From the NCBI RefSeq assembly GCF_003999975.1, contig NZ_RJAC01000019.1, positions 1-64,000 of the forward strand: a stretch of DNA of 64,000 nucleotides, written 5' to 3'. The notes under the pieces are model-generated. The model had not been told where the DNA came from, did not search any database, and saw nothing but the letters and a program-made list of their open reading frames with translations. Source of the DNA: Actinoplanes solisilvae. Lineage in GTDB: Bacteria > Actinomycetota > Actinomycetes > Mycobacteriales > Micromonosporaceae. Of the stretch, positions 42,780-51,677 are shown piece by piece. Made by a program: the position numbers and the translations under genes. Within the stretch, counting starts at the first letter, position 1. The number at the start of each line of letters is the position of its first letter.

Positions 42780-44192
42780 GTGCGAGAGCGGAAGCCCAGC
42801 GAAGATGCCGCGGCCCAGAGGCTGCGGGCGGTGCTGGCCGGTTCGGTAGGCGACCGGCCGGCACCGCCCGCTGCTGGTCCGCCGGCCGTGCCCGCGTTCA
42901 ATGCCGTTCCCCCGTCCCGGGCCGGCGGCGATGCCGGGCTGGCCGAGGGCGGCGAGCCGTTGCAGTGGTCCGACATCATCTCGGGCTGGCCCGACGACGT
43001 CGACCTGGAGGCGGCGTCCAGCGCCGTGTTTCACCCGCCTGAGCCCGCGCCGGTTGCTGTTTCGGGTGACTCTTTTCGGCCGGGGACTCCCTGGGCCGCG
43101 CCGCCGGCTTCGCAACCTCCTGCGGCCGTCGTCGCCCCGCCAGCGGTGACCGCAGTGCCGTCGCCAGCGTTGGTGCCGTCGCCGTCGCCGTCGCCGTCGC
43201 CGGTGGCCGCTGGGCCGGTGCCGGTCAGGGTCGCCGCGCCGCAAACCTTCGCTGCTCTGCGGTCGGCGACCGGTTCATACTCGGTGGTCGGTGGTGGTGG
43301 CCTGGAGACCTCGCATCTGGCCGACCTCGTGCCTGATGAGCCTCGAATTCAGGCTTCACCTCGGCGGCCGATGCCGGCGCCCGATTGGGCGCAGCCGTCG
43401 CGTGTCGACTCCTGGCCTGGTGCTGACCGGGGCGTGGAGAGTTACACGTTCGATCCGGCGTCAGGGCGGTTCGCGTCCTCCGCCTCCGCTGCCGAGCCGG
43501 AAGACTCACCTGGTCTCACCGGGGCGGGCGCCTTCGGCGGCTCGGAGGGGCGCCGGTTCGGGCTGGCGGCCTTTGACCCGGGGCGTCGCGGGGTGCGTGC
43601 CCTGGTGGCTGTCGCCGCCGTGGTCATCGTGATCGCGGCCGCGCTGGCGTGGCGGTCGCGGCCGCGGGTCGACCCCGTCGTGCCACTTCCGTTGAACCCG
43701 ACCGATTCCGGCGCCGGAGTTCAGCCGCGGTCGCCCGTCTCCGCCTCGGCCGCCGAGGTGGTCGTCGCCGTCGGCGGAAGGGTTCGTAAGCCCGGATTGG
43801 TGCGGCTCGCCTCGGGCGCCCGCGTGGCCGACGCCTTGTCCGCGGCGGGTGGTGCGGAACAGGGGGTCGACGTCGCCGTGCTCAACCTCGCCCGCAAGGT
43901 CGTCGACGGTGAACTCATCATGGTCGGCGTCACGCCGCCGCCCGGCCAGGCTTTCCCGACCGGTCCCGCCGCGCCCGCCCCGGGCGGCCCGGCCGCCGGT
44001 GGCCCCGTGAACCTGAACACCGCCACCCTCGCCGACCTCGACGGACTGCCCGGAGTGGGACCGGTGCTGGCCCAGCGGATTCTCGACGCCCGCGACGCCC
44101 AGGGCGGTTTCAAGGCCGTCACCGATCTGCGCAAGGTCGACGGCATCGGTGATGCCCGCTACGAGCAGCTCAAAGACCTGGTGACGATATGA
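42780..44192 (+). CDS. comEA: ComEA-like DNA-binding protein
   Basis: Encodes 470 aa. A long disordered Pro/Ser/Ala-rich N-terminal part (with an (SP)n run) precedes a transmembrane helix near residue 275-292 (ALVAVAAVVIVIAAALAW). An extracytoplasmic SLBB-like domain (VAVGGRVRKPGLVRL) follows, and the C-terminal helix-hairpin-helix pair VNLNTATLADLDGLPGVGPVLAQRIL...KVDGIGDARY binds DNA. Much longer than Bacillus ComEA (205 aa) because of the cytoplasmic tail. Start GTG at 42780 by leaderless -10. Its stop overlaps comEC (ATGA). Confidence 0.93.
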   Translation: MRERKPSEDAAAQRLRAVLAGSVGDRPAPPAAGPPAVPAFNAVPPSRAGGDAGLAEGGEPLQWSDIISGWPDDVDLEAASSAVFHPPEPAPVAVSGDSFRPGTPWAAPPASQPPAAVVAPPAVTAVPSPALVPSPSPSPSPVAAGPVPVRVAAPQTFAALRSATGSYSVVGGGGLETSHLADLVPDEPRIQASPRRPMPAPDWAQPSRVDSWPGADRGVESYTFDPASGRFASSASAAEPEDSPGLTGAGAFGGSEGRRFGLAAFDPGRRGVRALVAVAAVVIVIAAALAWRSRPRVDPVVPLPLNPTDSGAGVQPRSPVSASAAEVVVAVGGRVRKPGLVRLASGARVADALSAAGGAEQGVDVAVLNLARKVVDGELIMVGVTPPPGQAFPTGPAAPAPGGPAAGGPVNLNTATLADLDGLPGVGPVLAQRILDARDAQGGFKAVTDLRKVDGIGDARYEQLKDLVTI

Positions 44193-46627
44193 GCAGCCGG
44201 TCCCCTGCGGACGACGCGCGGGCCGGTTCCGTCGCCGATCTTCGGCTCGCCGGGTTCGCCGTGGCGGTCTGGTTGTCGGCGTTGGCCGCCCTGTATCTAT
44301 CCGCCCGCACGGGCTTGCTGCTTGCCGGCGGCGCCGTGGTGGCTGTTGTGGTGTTGCCGGCTCTGACGCGCCGTGGCGGTGCGCCGCAGAGCCGCGTCCG
44401 GCGTCCTTCAGCCGGTCTCGTTCGCACCGGTGACGAGCCTGCGCGTGCGCCTCGGCTCTCGGGCTGGCGGTGGGTGGTGCTGGCGGTTCTGTTGGGAGTG
44501 GCCTGCGGCGCGGTCGCTACCGCGGCTCGGGTCGCCGTCCGCGAGGCGGAGGAGCTTGTCGAGCTGGTCCGGGCCGGCGATCCGGTGTGGATGGAGATGA
44601 TCGTGCGCGACGATCCGCGAGCCTCGCGAGCGGCGGCGGGGCGGCCTCCGTCCTACATCGTCGCCGTTGACCTGGTGGCGGTGCGGGCCTCGGATTCGGC
44701 GACGGTTCGGCTGTCGGCCCGGGCCCTGGTGCTGGGCAGTCACGCGGGATGGCGGGGCTTGTTGCCGGGGCAGCGGGTGACGGCCACCGGCAAGCTGATG
44801 CCGCCGCGCGGCGGCGACCTGCGCGCTGTGGTCGCGTCGGTGCGACAAGCGCCGACGCCGTTGGGCCGTCCGTCCTGGGCGCAGCGTGGCGCGGGAGTGC
44901 TGCGGGCGGGGCTTCAGCGGGCCTGCGCGCCCCTGCCCGACCTGCCCGGTGGGCTGCTGCCCGGACTGGTCGTCGGGGACACGAGTCAACTTGATCCGGC
45001 GCTCGAGGAGGATTTCCGAGCGACCGGAATGACGCACCTAAATGCCGTTTCTGGGGCGAATGTTGCTATTCTGCTAGGGGTCGTGCTCTTCGCCGTGCGG
45101 CGGACCCGGGCCGGGCCTGTGGTGACGGCGCTCCTGTGCGCGGTGGCGTTGGTCGGGTTCGTCATTCTGGCGCGGCCCTCGCCCAGCGTCGTGCGGGCCG
45201 CCGCGATGGGGGCGATCGGGCTGATCGGGCTGGCGTCGGGGCGGCGGCGTGCTGCGCTTCCCGCGCTGGCCGCCGGGGTGGCCGTGCTGATCGTGATCGA
45301 CCCGGAGCTGGCGTCGGATCCCGGCTTCGCGTTGTCGGTGCTGGCTACTTCGGGGTTGTTGCTGCTCGCCCCGGTCTGGCGAGACGGATTGCGCCGCAGG
45401 GGCTGCCCGGCCGGATTGGCCGAGGCGCTCGCCGTGCCCGCGGCGGCGCAGGTCGCGTGCGGTCCCGTCGTGGCGGGGCTGTCCGGCACGATCAGCATCG
45501 TGGCCATCCCGGCCAATCTGCTCGCCGTTCCGGCGATCGCGCCGGCCACGCTGCTCGGCGTCACCGCGTCGGTGATCTCGCCGGTGTGGCCGGCCGGGGC
45601 CGAGTTCGCGGCCTGGCTCGGGCACTGGCCGGCGCAGTGGCTGGTACTGGTCGCGACCTACGGCGCGCGGGTGCCGGTGAGCGCGTTGCCCTGGCCGGGC
45701 GGTGTCACCGGGGCGCTGCTGCTCGCCGTGATCACCGTCGGACTGCTGGTCGCCGCGCGCCGGCCGCTGATCCGCAAGCTCGTCACGGTGGTGGCGCTCG
45801 GGGGCGTGTTGGGCGCCCTGCCCGTGCGGCTGCTCGCCTCAGGGTGGCCGCCGGCCGGCTGGGTCGTGGTCGCGTGCGCGGTGGGGCAGGGCGACGCGAT
45901 CGTCCTGCCGGCGGGGGCCGGTCGCGCCGTGGTCGTCGACGCCGGGCCCGAGCCGGGCGCCGTCGATCAGTGCCTGCGGCGGTTGGGGGTGCGGCAGGTC
46001 GCGCTGTTCGTGGTGAGCCACTTCCACGTCGACCACATCGGCGGCATCGAGGGCGTGTTCCGGCGCCGGGATCTGCGCGCGGTGGTCGGACCGGACTGGC
46101 CCGACCCGCCGGCGGGTCGGGCAGCGGTCGCGGCGGCCGCCGGGCGAGTGCCGCTGGTGTCCGTCGGGCCCGGGTGGTCGTACGCGGCCGGGGGTCTGCG
46201 GTTGACCGTGCTCGGGCCGGTGGAGCCGTTGCGCGGCACGAACTCGGATCCCAACAACAACTCCCTGGTGCTGCGAGCCGAAGTGGACGGCCGGACGGTC
46301 CTGCTGCCCGGGGACGCCGAGACCGAGGAACAGGAGGACATGCTCGACCGGCTGGGGGCCGACGCGGTGCGGGCGGACGTGCTCAAGGTTTCCCACCACG
46401 GTTCGAGCTATCAGTCGCCGCGGTTCCTCGACGAGATTCGCCCCGCGGTGGCCCTGGTGTCGGTCGGCCCGGGCAACGATTACGGCCATCCGAACCCGTC
46501 GCTGCTGGCGCGCCTGGGGCGGGGCGGTGCGCGCGTCCTGCGTACCGATCAATCGGGCGACCTGGCGGCGGTCTCGACGGAAAGGGGGCTGGCGGTGGTA
46601 GCTCGCGGTGATCCGCCGGAGCCCTGA
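44189..46627 (+). CDS. comEC: ComEC/Rec2 family competence protein
   Basis: Encodes 812 aa. Two N-terminal helices, an OB-like region, the Competence membrane domain (MTHLNAVSGANVAILLG, about ten helices) and a C-terminal metallo-beta-lactamase domain from ~570 with VVSHFHVDHIGG, PGDAETEEQ and SHHGSSYQSP metal ligands. It would form the inner-membrane DNA channel with nuclease-like domain. Natural competence is unproven in most actinobacteria that carry it. Translationally coupled to comEA. Confidence 0.95.
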   Translation: MSSRSPADDARAGSVADLRLAGFAVAVWLSALAALYLSARTGLLLAGGAVVAVVVLPALTRRGGAPQSRVRRPSAGLVRTGDEPARAPRLSGWRWVVLAVLLGVACGAVATAARVAVREAEELVELVRAGDPVWMEMIVRDDPRASRAAAGRPPSYIVAVDLVAVRASDSATVRLSARALVLGSHAGWRGLLPGQRVTATGKLMPPRGGDLRAVVASVRQAPTPLGRPSWAQRGAGVLRAGLQRACAPLPDLPGGLLPGLVVGDTSQLDPALEEDFRATGMTHLNAVSGANVAILLGVVLFAVRRTRAGPVVTALLCAVALVGFVILARPSPSVVRAAAMGAIGLIGLASGRRRAALPALAAGVAVLIVIDPELASDPGFALSVLATSGLLLLAPVWRDGLRRRGCPAGLAEALAVPAAAQVACGPVVAGLSGTISIVAIPANLLAVPAIAPATLLGVTASVISPVWPAGAEFAAWLGHWPAQWLVLVATYGARVPVSALPWPGGVTGALLLAVITVGLLVAARRPLIRKLVTVVALGGVLGALPVRLLASGWPPAGWVVVACAVGQGDAIVLPAGAGRAVVVDAGPEPGAVDQCLRRLGVRQVALFVVSHFHVDHIGGIEGVFRRRDLRAVVGPDWPDPPAGRAAVAAAAGRVPLVSVGPGWSYAAGGLRLTVLGPVEPLRGTNSDPNNNSLVLRAEVDGRTVLLPGDAETEEQEDMLDRLGADAVRADVLKVSHHGSSYQSPRFLDEIRPAVALVSVGPGNDYGHPNPSLLARLGRGGARVLRTDQSGDLAAVSTERGLAVVARGDPPEP

Positions 46628-46665
46628 CGGGACCGGAGCCCTGGCGGGGCCGAAGCCCTGACGGA
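46621..46665 (+). repeat. Three ~17-nt tandem repeats at the comEC stop codon
   Basis: GCCCTGACGGGACCGGA, GCCCTGGCGGGGCCGAA and GCCCTGACGGAGAAT follow each other; the first contains the comEC TGA at 46625. Confidence 0.75.
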
Positions 46666-46675
46666 GAATGCCGGG

Positions 46676-47308
46676 ATGGAGCGAGCGACGATCACCGTCG
46701 GCGACCTGCGGCTGCGGCCGTTCGAGGAAGCCGACATCCCCTGGGTTCATGAGGTCTCGCTCGATCCGCTGGTGCAGAAGTACCTGCAGATCCCGGTTCC
46801 CTACCACCTGAGTGACGCCTCGTACTTCGTTCGCGAGATGTGCGTCGCGGCCTGGGATGCCGGCACGCGAGCCGAGTTCGTGGTGGAGTCCGTCGGGCTG
46901 GTGAAGTCCGGCGGGCTTGGGGGCTCCGGCGGTTCCGCAGGCCCCGGCGACTCGGTGGGCTCCGGGGGACGGGTTCGGCTCGGGCGGGTTGGGCTGGGGC
47001 TGGACGGGGCGGGGGCGGGGCAGGTCGGGTATTGGATGGATCCGGCGGCTCGCGGGCGTGGGGTTGCCACGGCGGCGCTTCGGGCGTTGTGCGGGTGGGG
47101 ATTCGGCGTGCTCGGGCTGGGGTTGATCGAGTGGCGGGCCGAAGTGGGGAACGTGGCGTCTCGGCGGGTGGCGGAGAAGGCCGGGTTCCGGGTCGAGGCG
47201 GTGCTTCGGCAGCGGCTCGTGCATCGCGGAGCGCGGGTGGACGCTTGGGTCGGCTCGATGCTGCCCGAAGAATTGCCGACACGCCCGGGGTCATCCGTTC
47301 AGGCATGA
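46676..47308 (+). CDS. GNAT family acetyltransferase (RimJ/RimL type) with a glycine-rich insert
   Basis: Encodes 210 aa. LRLRPFEEADIPWVHEVSLDP at the start, QVGYWMDPAARGRGVATAALRALCGWGF (acetyl-CoA loop) and EVGNVASRRVAEKAGFRVE (motif B) define a RimJ/RimL-type N-acetyltransferase. Between strands, residues ~77-117 are almost entirely Gly/Ser/Leu/Arg low complexity (GGLGGSGGSAGPG), a probable repeat-driven insertion in a surface loop. The ATG at 46676 has GAGAAT 6 nt upstream. Substrate unknown. Confidence 0.87.
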   Translation: MERATITVGDLRLRPFEEADIPWVHEVSLDPLVQKYLQIPVPYHLSDASYFVREMCVAAWDAGTRAEFVVESVGLVKSGGLGGSGGSAGPGDSVGSGGRVRLGRVGLGLDGAGAGQVGYWMDPAARGRGVATAALRALCGWGFGVLGLGLIEWRAEVGNVASRRVAEKAGFRVEAVLRQRLVHRGARVDAWVGSMLPEELPTRPGSSVQA

Positions 47309-47510
47309 AATATCCCGGACAATGGGGGTCGATGTGCGGATGGACAGTCTTTTCCGGACTCGTAGACATCCAGCCTGATCGAGCATCGAACAGAACATCC
47401 GCGACATGGCCCGACGCCGATATGTCTGCTTTCGCATTCCCTGATCCACTGGTCTGCGCTAAGGAGTGAGGCCCGCGGAAACGTCAGCCCTTCGTGCAAC
47501 GATATTGAGC

Positions 47511-48485
47511 GTGAACACCGCGCCCCCCGACATGTTGCTGCTCGTCCAAGGTGATGAGGAGCTGCTCGCCTCCCGCGCGGTTGCCGCCGCGGTCGAGGCG
47601 GCGCGGGCCGCGGAGCCCGGCGCCGACATCCGCGAATACGAGGGTGGCGCCCTGGCGGCCGGTGAGGTCGCCGAGATGCTGAGCCCGTCACTGTTCGGCG
47701 GCCGGCGCGTTCTCGTGATCCGTAGCGGTCAAGATGCCAAGAAAGACCTCATCACGGCCCTGGTGGCGTACGCGAAAAACCCCGACCCCGACGTCACGCT
47801 GATCGTCACCCACCTCGGCGGGGCCAAGGGCAAGGCTCTGGCCGACGGGCTGCGGGCAGCCGGGGCCACGGTCGTGCCGGCCGCGAAGCTGAAGGGCGAC
47901 CGCGAGCGGATCGCCTTCGTGCGCGACGAGTTCCGGCGCAACGGCGGCAAATGTGACGAGGCGTCCGCGTCCGCGCTGCTCGCGTCGGTCGGCAACGACC
48001 TGCGAGAGATCGCGGCGGCCTGCTCCCAGCTCCTGGCCGACACCGACGGCAAGATCACCGAGGCGGTCGTCGCTCGCTACTACAAGGGCCGGGCCGAGGT
48101 CAGCGGCTTCACGGTGGCCGACGCGGTGATGATCGGCGACGTGCCGGCCGCCCTCGAAGCCCTGCGCTGGGCGCTGCACGTGGGCGTCGACCCGGTGCCG
48201 ATCGCCGACGCGATCGCCGACGGCGTGCGCACGGTGGCCAAGGTCGCCTCGGCCGGGCGCGGAAATCCGTATCAGTTGGCCAGTTCGCTCGGCATGCCCG
48301 CCTGGAAGATCCAACGTGCCCAGGAGCGCAGCCGCGGCTGGACCCCCGAGGGCCTGGTCGACGCGATGCGGGCGGCCGCCGTGTGCAACGCCGCGGTCAA
48401 GGGCGGCGCGGAAGACCGCGGCTACGCGCTGGAACAGGCCGTCTTCGCCGTGGCCACGGCCCGTCGCTCGGGCGGGGCACGATGA
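47511..48485 (+). CDS. holA: DNA polymerase III subunit delta
   Basis: Encodes 324 aa of the clamp-loader delta family: LLLVQGDEELLASRAVAAAV (altered P-loop-like start), LFGGRRVLVIRSGQD and the helical C-terminal domain with GNPYQLASSLGMPAWKIQRAQ. It opens the beta clamp in the gamma complex. The GTG at 47511 gives the usual N-terminus; an upstream in-frame ATG exists at 47466. The 200 bp before it (47309-47510) carry no gene I can identify. Coupled to the next gene by ATGA. Confidence 0.93.
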   Translation: MNTAPPDMLLLVQGDEELLASRAVAAAVEAARAAEPGADIREYEGGALAAGEVAEMLSPSLFGGRRVLVIRSGQDAKKDLITALVAYAKNPDPDVTLIVTHLGGAKGKALADGLRAAGATVVPAAKLKGDRERIAFVRDEFRRNGGKCDEASASALLASVGNDLREIAAACSQLLADTDGKITEAVVARYYKGRAEVSGFTVADAVMIGDVPAALEALRWALHVGVDPVPIADAIADGVRTVAKVASAGRGNPYQLASSLGMPAWKIQRAQERSRGWTPEGLVDAMRAAAVCNAAVKGGAEDRGYALEQAVFAVATARRSGGAR

Positions 48486-49003
48486 GCCGGGCGGCGAACC
48501 CCGAGGCGGCCGCGTTCGTCGGGCATCGCCCGCTCTACGCCCGCGCGCTGCGCCTCAGGTTCCTGACGCCCAGCGGGTTCCTCTGCTTCGTCTTCCTCGA
48601 GGGCGCAGTCGCGCTCGGCATCCTGCTGGCCCTGGCTGAGCTGGTGAGCTGGTGGGGCGTGCTGGTGCTGCCCGCCACGGTCGCCATCATGGTCAAGCTC
48701 AACGACGCGATCGCCGGCTCGCTCACTCCGCCGGTGCCCGCGGGCGTGCCGCAAAGTTCAGGGCTGGGCGCCGTGGCTCGCTCGGCCGGCGCGGCGGCGC
48801 TGTCACCGCTGCGTCCCGCCGGAATGGCGCACGAGGCCGCCGCAGCCGGCTGGCCCCTGACTCGTCCGGGCGAAGACGTGACCACTCGCCTGCCCGCCGT
48901 GGTCGACGGCGTGCGAGGCGTTCCGGTCAAGCGTCCCTGGGCCGAGCACGCCGACGCCCAGCAACAGTGGATCCGTCAGTCAGCGACCCGCCGCTACGAG
49001 TGA
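48482..49003 (+). CDS. Small membrane protein of unknown function
   Basis: Encodes 173 aa. Residues ~33-75 form two closely spaced hydrophobic helices (FLCFVFLEGAVALGILLALAE and GVLVLPATVAIMVKL), followed by ~95 residues of soluble, low-complexity Ala/Pro/Arg-rich sequence. The start overlaps the holA stop (ATGA). Similar genes follow holA in related actinomycetes, but I know no function. Confidence 0.8.
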   Translation: MSRAANPEAAAFVGHRPLYARALRLRFLTPSGFLCFVFLEGAVALGILLALAELVSWWGVLVLPATVAIMVKLNDAIAGSLTPPVPAGVPQSSGLGAVARSAGAAALSPLRPAGMAHEAAAAGWPLTRPGEDVTTRLPAVVDGVRGVPVKRPWAEHADAQQQWIRQSATRRYE

Positions 49004-49513
49004 GCCCACCGGCCCGAGACCGGGCCGGACCCGAACGCCTCCGCGAACTGGCGTTATGCCCGTCAGCGGGGCGGATCGACGTGGCGGCGCGGGCGGCTGG
49101 GCGGTACGGGGGCGGATGGACCGCCAGCGCCGCCGCCCACCACGCGCCCGCGCAGACGAGGCCCACTCCATCAGTTTGGCGGCATCGGTAGTGCGTTTGG
49201 GCGTCAGCTCGAGCAAGGGCGTTGAGGGCGTCCAGGGCGCGTTGCACGTCCAGGGCTTTGAGGGCGTCCACCGCGAATTCGCCGGGCAGGAGCAGGCCCG
49301 AACCGAGGGGCGGCGGACGCCGACGGTGATCGGTCCGAGTTGGTTTGATCACCGATGGTGAACGTCACCAGTCAGCGCGCATCACCGGACGACTGGAGCC
49401 CGGATACGCAAACGACTCCGGGCACCGCTTCGGACTCGAGGTCCGACGATGCCCGGAGTGTGGTCGACGGATCGCCCGCTCCTCGCTGAGCGGGAGCGTC
49501 GGCGATCCCGGCA
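49004..49513 (-). other. Gene-poor stretch with a possible frameshifted remnant
   Basis: No intact gene is convincing here. On the minus strand, codons with strongly GC-rich third positions run LLLPGEFAVDALKALDVQRA (about 49290-49217). They then continue in another frame as LELTPKRTTDAAKLMEWAS (about 49213-49150). A frameshift near 49205-49217 would join them, suggesting a decayed gene. Direct repeats of TTGAGGGCGTCCA lie at 49212-49224 and 49258-49270. Confidence 0.3.
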
Positions 49514-49530
49514 GTCACGCGGGGCGTGAC
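49514..49530 (-). terminator. Hairpin downstream of rpsT
   Basis: GTCACGC / GCGTGAC, a perfect 7-bp stem with a GGG/CCC loop, 13 bases beyond the rpsT stop. A second stem (CCCGCT / AGCGGG) lies just beyond at about 49478-49497. Confidence 0.5.
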
Positions 49531-49543
49531 CGACAGAATGAGA

Positions 49544-49810
49544 TCAGGCGGACAGCGACGCGATGCGCTTGGCGATGGCCGACTTGCGGTTCGCCGCCTG
49601 GTTCTTGTGGATGACGCCCTTGCTGACGGCCTTGTCGAGCTGACGAGAGGCGTCACGCAGCAGCGTGGTGGCGGTCTGGCTGTCGCCGGCCTCGCTCGCC
49701 TCGTTGAGCTTGCGGATCACGGTCTTCAGCGACGACTTGACCGACTTGTTGCGCAGCCGGGCCTTCTCGTTCTGCCGGTTGCGCTTGATCTGGGACTTGA
49801 TGTTCGCCAC
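49544..49810 (-). CDS. rpsT: 30S ribosomal protein S20
   Basis: Encodes 88 aa, all standard: MANIKSQIKRNRQNEKARLRN start and ASRQLDKAVSKGVIHKNQAANRKSAIAKRI end. It binds 16S rRNA. Monocistronic, opposite to holA, as in mycobacteria. The 185 bp upstream (49811-49995) hold its promoter region and no other gene. Confidence 0.98.
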   Translation of the reverse strand: MANIKSQIKRNRQNEKARLRNKSVKSSLKTVIRKLNEASEAGDSQTATTLLRDASRQLDKAVSKGVIHKNQAANRKSAIAKRIASLSA

Positions 49811-49995
49811 GCGACAGCCTTGTCCTGACTAGGTGTTCGGAAATGGTCTCAGCGGGTTGGTCGCCTCTGTCAACTTTTCACAGCGAGAGCTGAGAACAGC
49901 GAACAAGGGCGCGTCACCACACGCGATGAATCAGATTACCAGCACCCGAGTGAGCCACCAAAACGGTGGTCCCTGGTCACGGCTTCGCGGCCCCG

Positions 49996-50964
49996 CTACC
50001 AGCCCCGGCGATCGGCCAGCCAGGCCAGCGCCTGCTCGCCGCTGAAGCGCTGGTGCTGGCGGCTGTGAGGGGAGGCGCTGCTCGGCCCGTCGTCGGCCCG
50101 CACCAGCCAATATCCGGCCAGGGCGGCCAGCGCGCCGTCGACGCCCTCGGGCGGGGCGTTCCAGTCGGAGAGGTACGCGTCGGCGTCGAGCCCGCTGGCG
50201 AACGCGGTGACCAGCAGCGTGACCGTGTCGAACCAGGGGGCGCCCAGGCACGGCCAGGTCCAGTCGCACAGGTGGGCACGGCCGGAGCGGTCGATGAGCA
50301 CGTTGTCGACGCGCAGGTCGCCGTGCATGAGGGCGCTGCCCGCAACCAGGCCGGGCGCTGCCTGTTCGAGCCGGGCCAGATGGGTCAACCGGGCCGGTGC
50401 CACGGTGCCGTGTGCCGTGCGGGGCATCGGCTCGCGGCCCGCGGCGATCTGGGACCACCAGGACATCTCGCGGCGCAGGATGTCGGGCAGCGCCGGCACG
50501 CCGACTTCGAGCAGTTCACGGCGCGGGGTGGTTAGCGACGCTGCCGCAGCCGACCAGGCCGACAGAGCGGCGTCCAGCTCGGGAGGCGACCACGGGAGGG
50601 CCGGCACGTGGCCCCGCACCGGCTCGAGGCACAGCACGAAATGGTCCGATTCGACCATCGTCCAGAGCGGCCGGGGTGCGGCCACGTCGCGGGGCAACAG
50701 CGACGTGATCGACGCCTCACGGGCGTACCAGTCGGAGGTTGGATCTTGCAAGGGTGCGGCCTTCACGAAGGCGGTCAGGCCCGCCGAGGTCGTCAGGACC
50801 GCGGCGAAAGCCCTGGTGAAGCCACCCCCGGCGCTGCGTGCGCCGACGACCGGCGCGCCGAGGCGGGCGGAGATCGCCTCGCGGAGGTTTTCCGGCAGAT
50901 CCGACCATTCCGGGCGTACGGCGGTGGAGCCGTATTGCACGTCGGGGAGCGAAACGGTTCGCAC
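49996..50964 (-). CDS. Aminoglycoside phosphotransferase (APH) fold protein
   Basis: Encodes 322 aa. Kinase-like APH fold: nucleotide-binding lobe GARSAGGGFTRAFAAVL, catalytic loop LMHGDLRVDNVLID (HGD-x4-N) and metal-binding DWTWPCLGAPWFD. Such proteins phosphorylate antibiotics, sugars or other small metabolites; nothing in the context indicates resistance. The GTG at 50964 has a CAGGAT element 6 nt upstream. It is divergent from the DUF4240 gene, 54 bp apart. Confidence 0.9.
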   Translation of the reverse strand: MRTVSLPDVQYGSTAVRPEWSDLPENLREAISARLGAPVVGARSAGGGFTRAFAAVLTTSAGLTAFVKAAPLQDPTSDWYAREASITSLLPRDVAAPRPLWTMVESDHFVLCLEPVRGHVPALPWSPPELDAALSAWSAAAASLTTPRRELLEVGVPALPDILRREMSWWSQIAAGREPMPRTAHGTVAPARLTHLARLEQAAPGLVAGSALMHGDLRVDNVLIDRSGRAHLCDWTWPCLGAPWFDTVTLLVTAFASGLDADAYLSDWNAPPEGVDGALAALAGYWLVRADDGPSSASPHSRQHQRFSGEQALAWLADRRGW

Positions 50965-51018
50965 GGTTCCATCCTGCCCTGCCGAAGTTTGTCGTACCCC
51001 ACTGGCAGGATCGTCTCC

Positions 51019-51552
51019 ATGAGAACCGACGACTTCTGGGCGGTCATCAGCCGCGCGACCGCCGATCGGCCCGCTTCGCCCGCCGATGTGGCCAAACGCG
51101 CCGTGGCCGACCTCGCCACCCGCGATCCTGAGGAGATCGTGGCCTGGGGTCGCCATCTCGACAAGGTCATGGTCGCCTCGGGCACGCAAGATCTGTGGGC
51201 GGCGGCCTATCTGATCAACGGGGGCTGCTCCGACGAGGGCTTCGATAGCTTCCGGGGCTGGCTGATCGCGCACGGGCGCGATGCTGTGGCCCGCTCGGTC
51301 AAATCGCCCGACGCGCTGGCCGACGTCGCCGTGGTGCAAGCGGCGGCCGACACCGGCACGGTCTTCGAGGCCGAAGAGGTGCTGTCCATCGCGGCCGAGG
51401 CCTACACCCAGGCCACCGGCGAAGAGCTCCCGGCGGCCGACCGGCCGGTGACCCGGCCCGACTCCGCCGACCTGTGGGATTTCGACAACGAGGAGGAGAT
51501 GCAGCGCCGCCTGCCGAAGCTGTCCGCGCTGTTCCTGGCCCCGCCCGACTGA
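51019..51552 (+). CDS. DUF4240 domain protein
   Basis: Encodes 177 aa. DDFWAVISRA at the start and AAYLINGGCSDEGFDSFRGWLIAHGRDA are the DUF4240 signature; the C-terminal part is acidic. It is soluble and of unknown function; some DUF4240 proteins occur near toxin or immunity loci, but there is no such context here. CAGGAT lies 7 nt before the ATG, so it may be leaderless. Its stop codon starts a tandem repeat array. Confidence 0.9.
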   Translation: MRTDDFWAVISRATADRPASPADVAKRAVADLATRDPEEIVAWGRHLDKVMVASGTQDLWAAAYLINGGCSDEGFDSFRGWLIAHGRDAVARSVKSPDALADVAVVQAAADTGTVFEAEEVLSIAAEAYTQATGEELPAADRPVTRPDSADLWDFDNEEEMQRRLPKLSALFLAPPD

Positions 51553-51613
51553 CGGCCGTTTCACCGCGGGCTGACAACCGCTTCACCGCGGCTGACAACC
51601 GCTTCACCGCGGG
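51549..51613 (+). repeat. Three 21-22-nt tandem repeats at the DUF4240 stop codon
   Basis: CTGACGGCCGTTTCACCGCGGG (partly given: unit start CTGACGGCCGTTTCACCG) is followed by two copies starting CTGACAACCGCTTCACCGCG. The first copy includes the TGA at 51550; the others repeat TGA at 51572 and 51593. Confidence 0.85.
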
Positions 51614-51677
51614 CTGGCGGCCGCCTCGTGGGAAACCGGGTCGAGCAAGGTGGCCGGGTTCGGCGAGACTGCGACGC

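Noticed and set aside
47309..47510. Possible small gene or RNA before holA
   Set aside because: No start with ribosome binding site, no tRNA-like fold or conserved motif; less GC-rich than neighbours but otherwise featureless.
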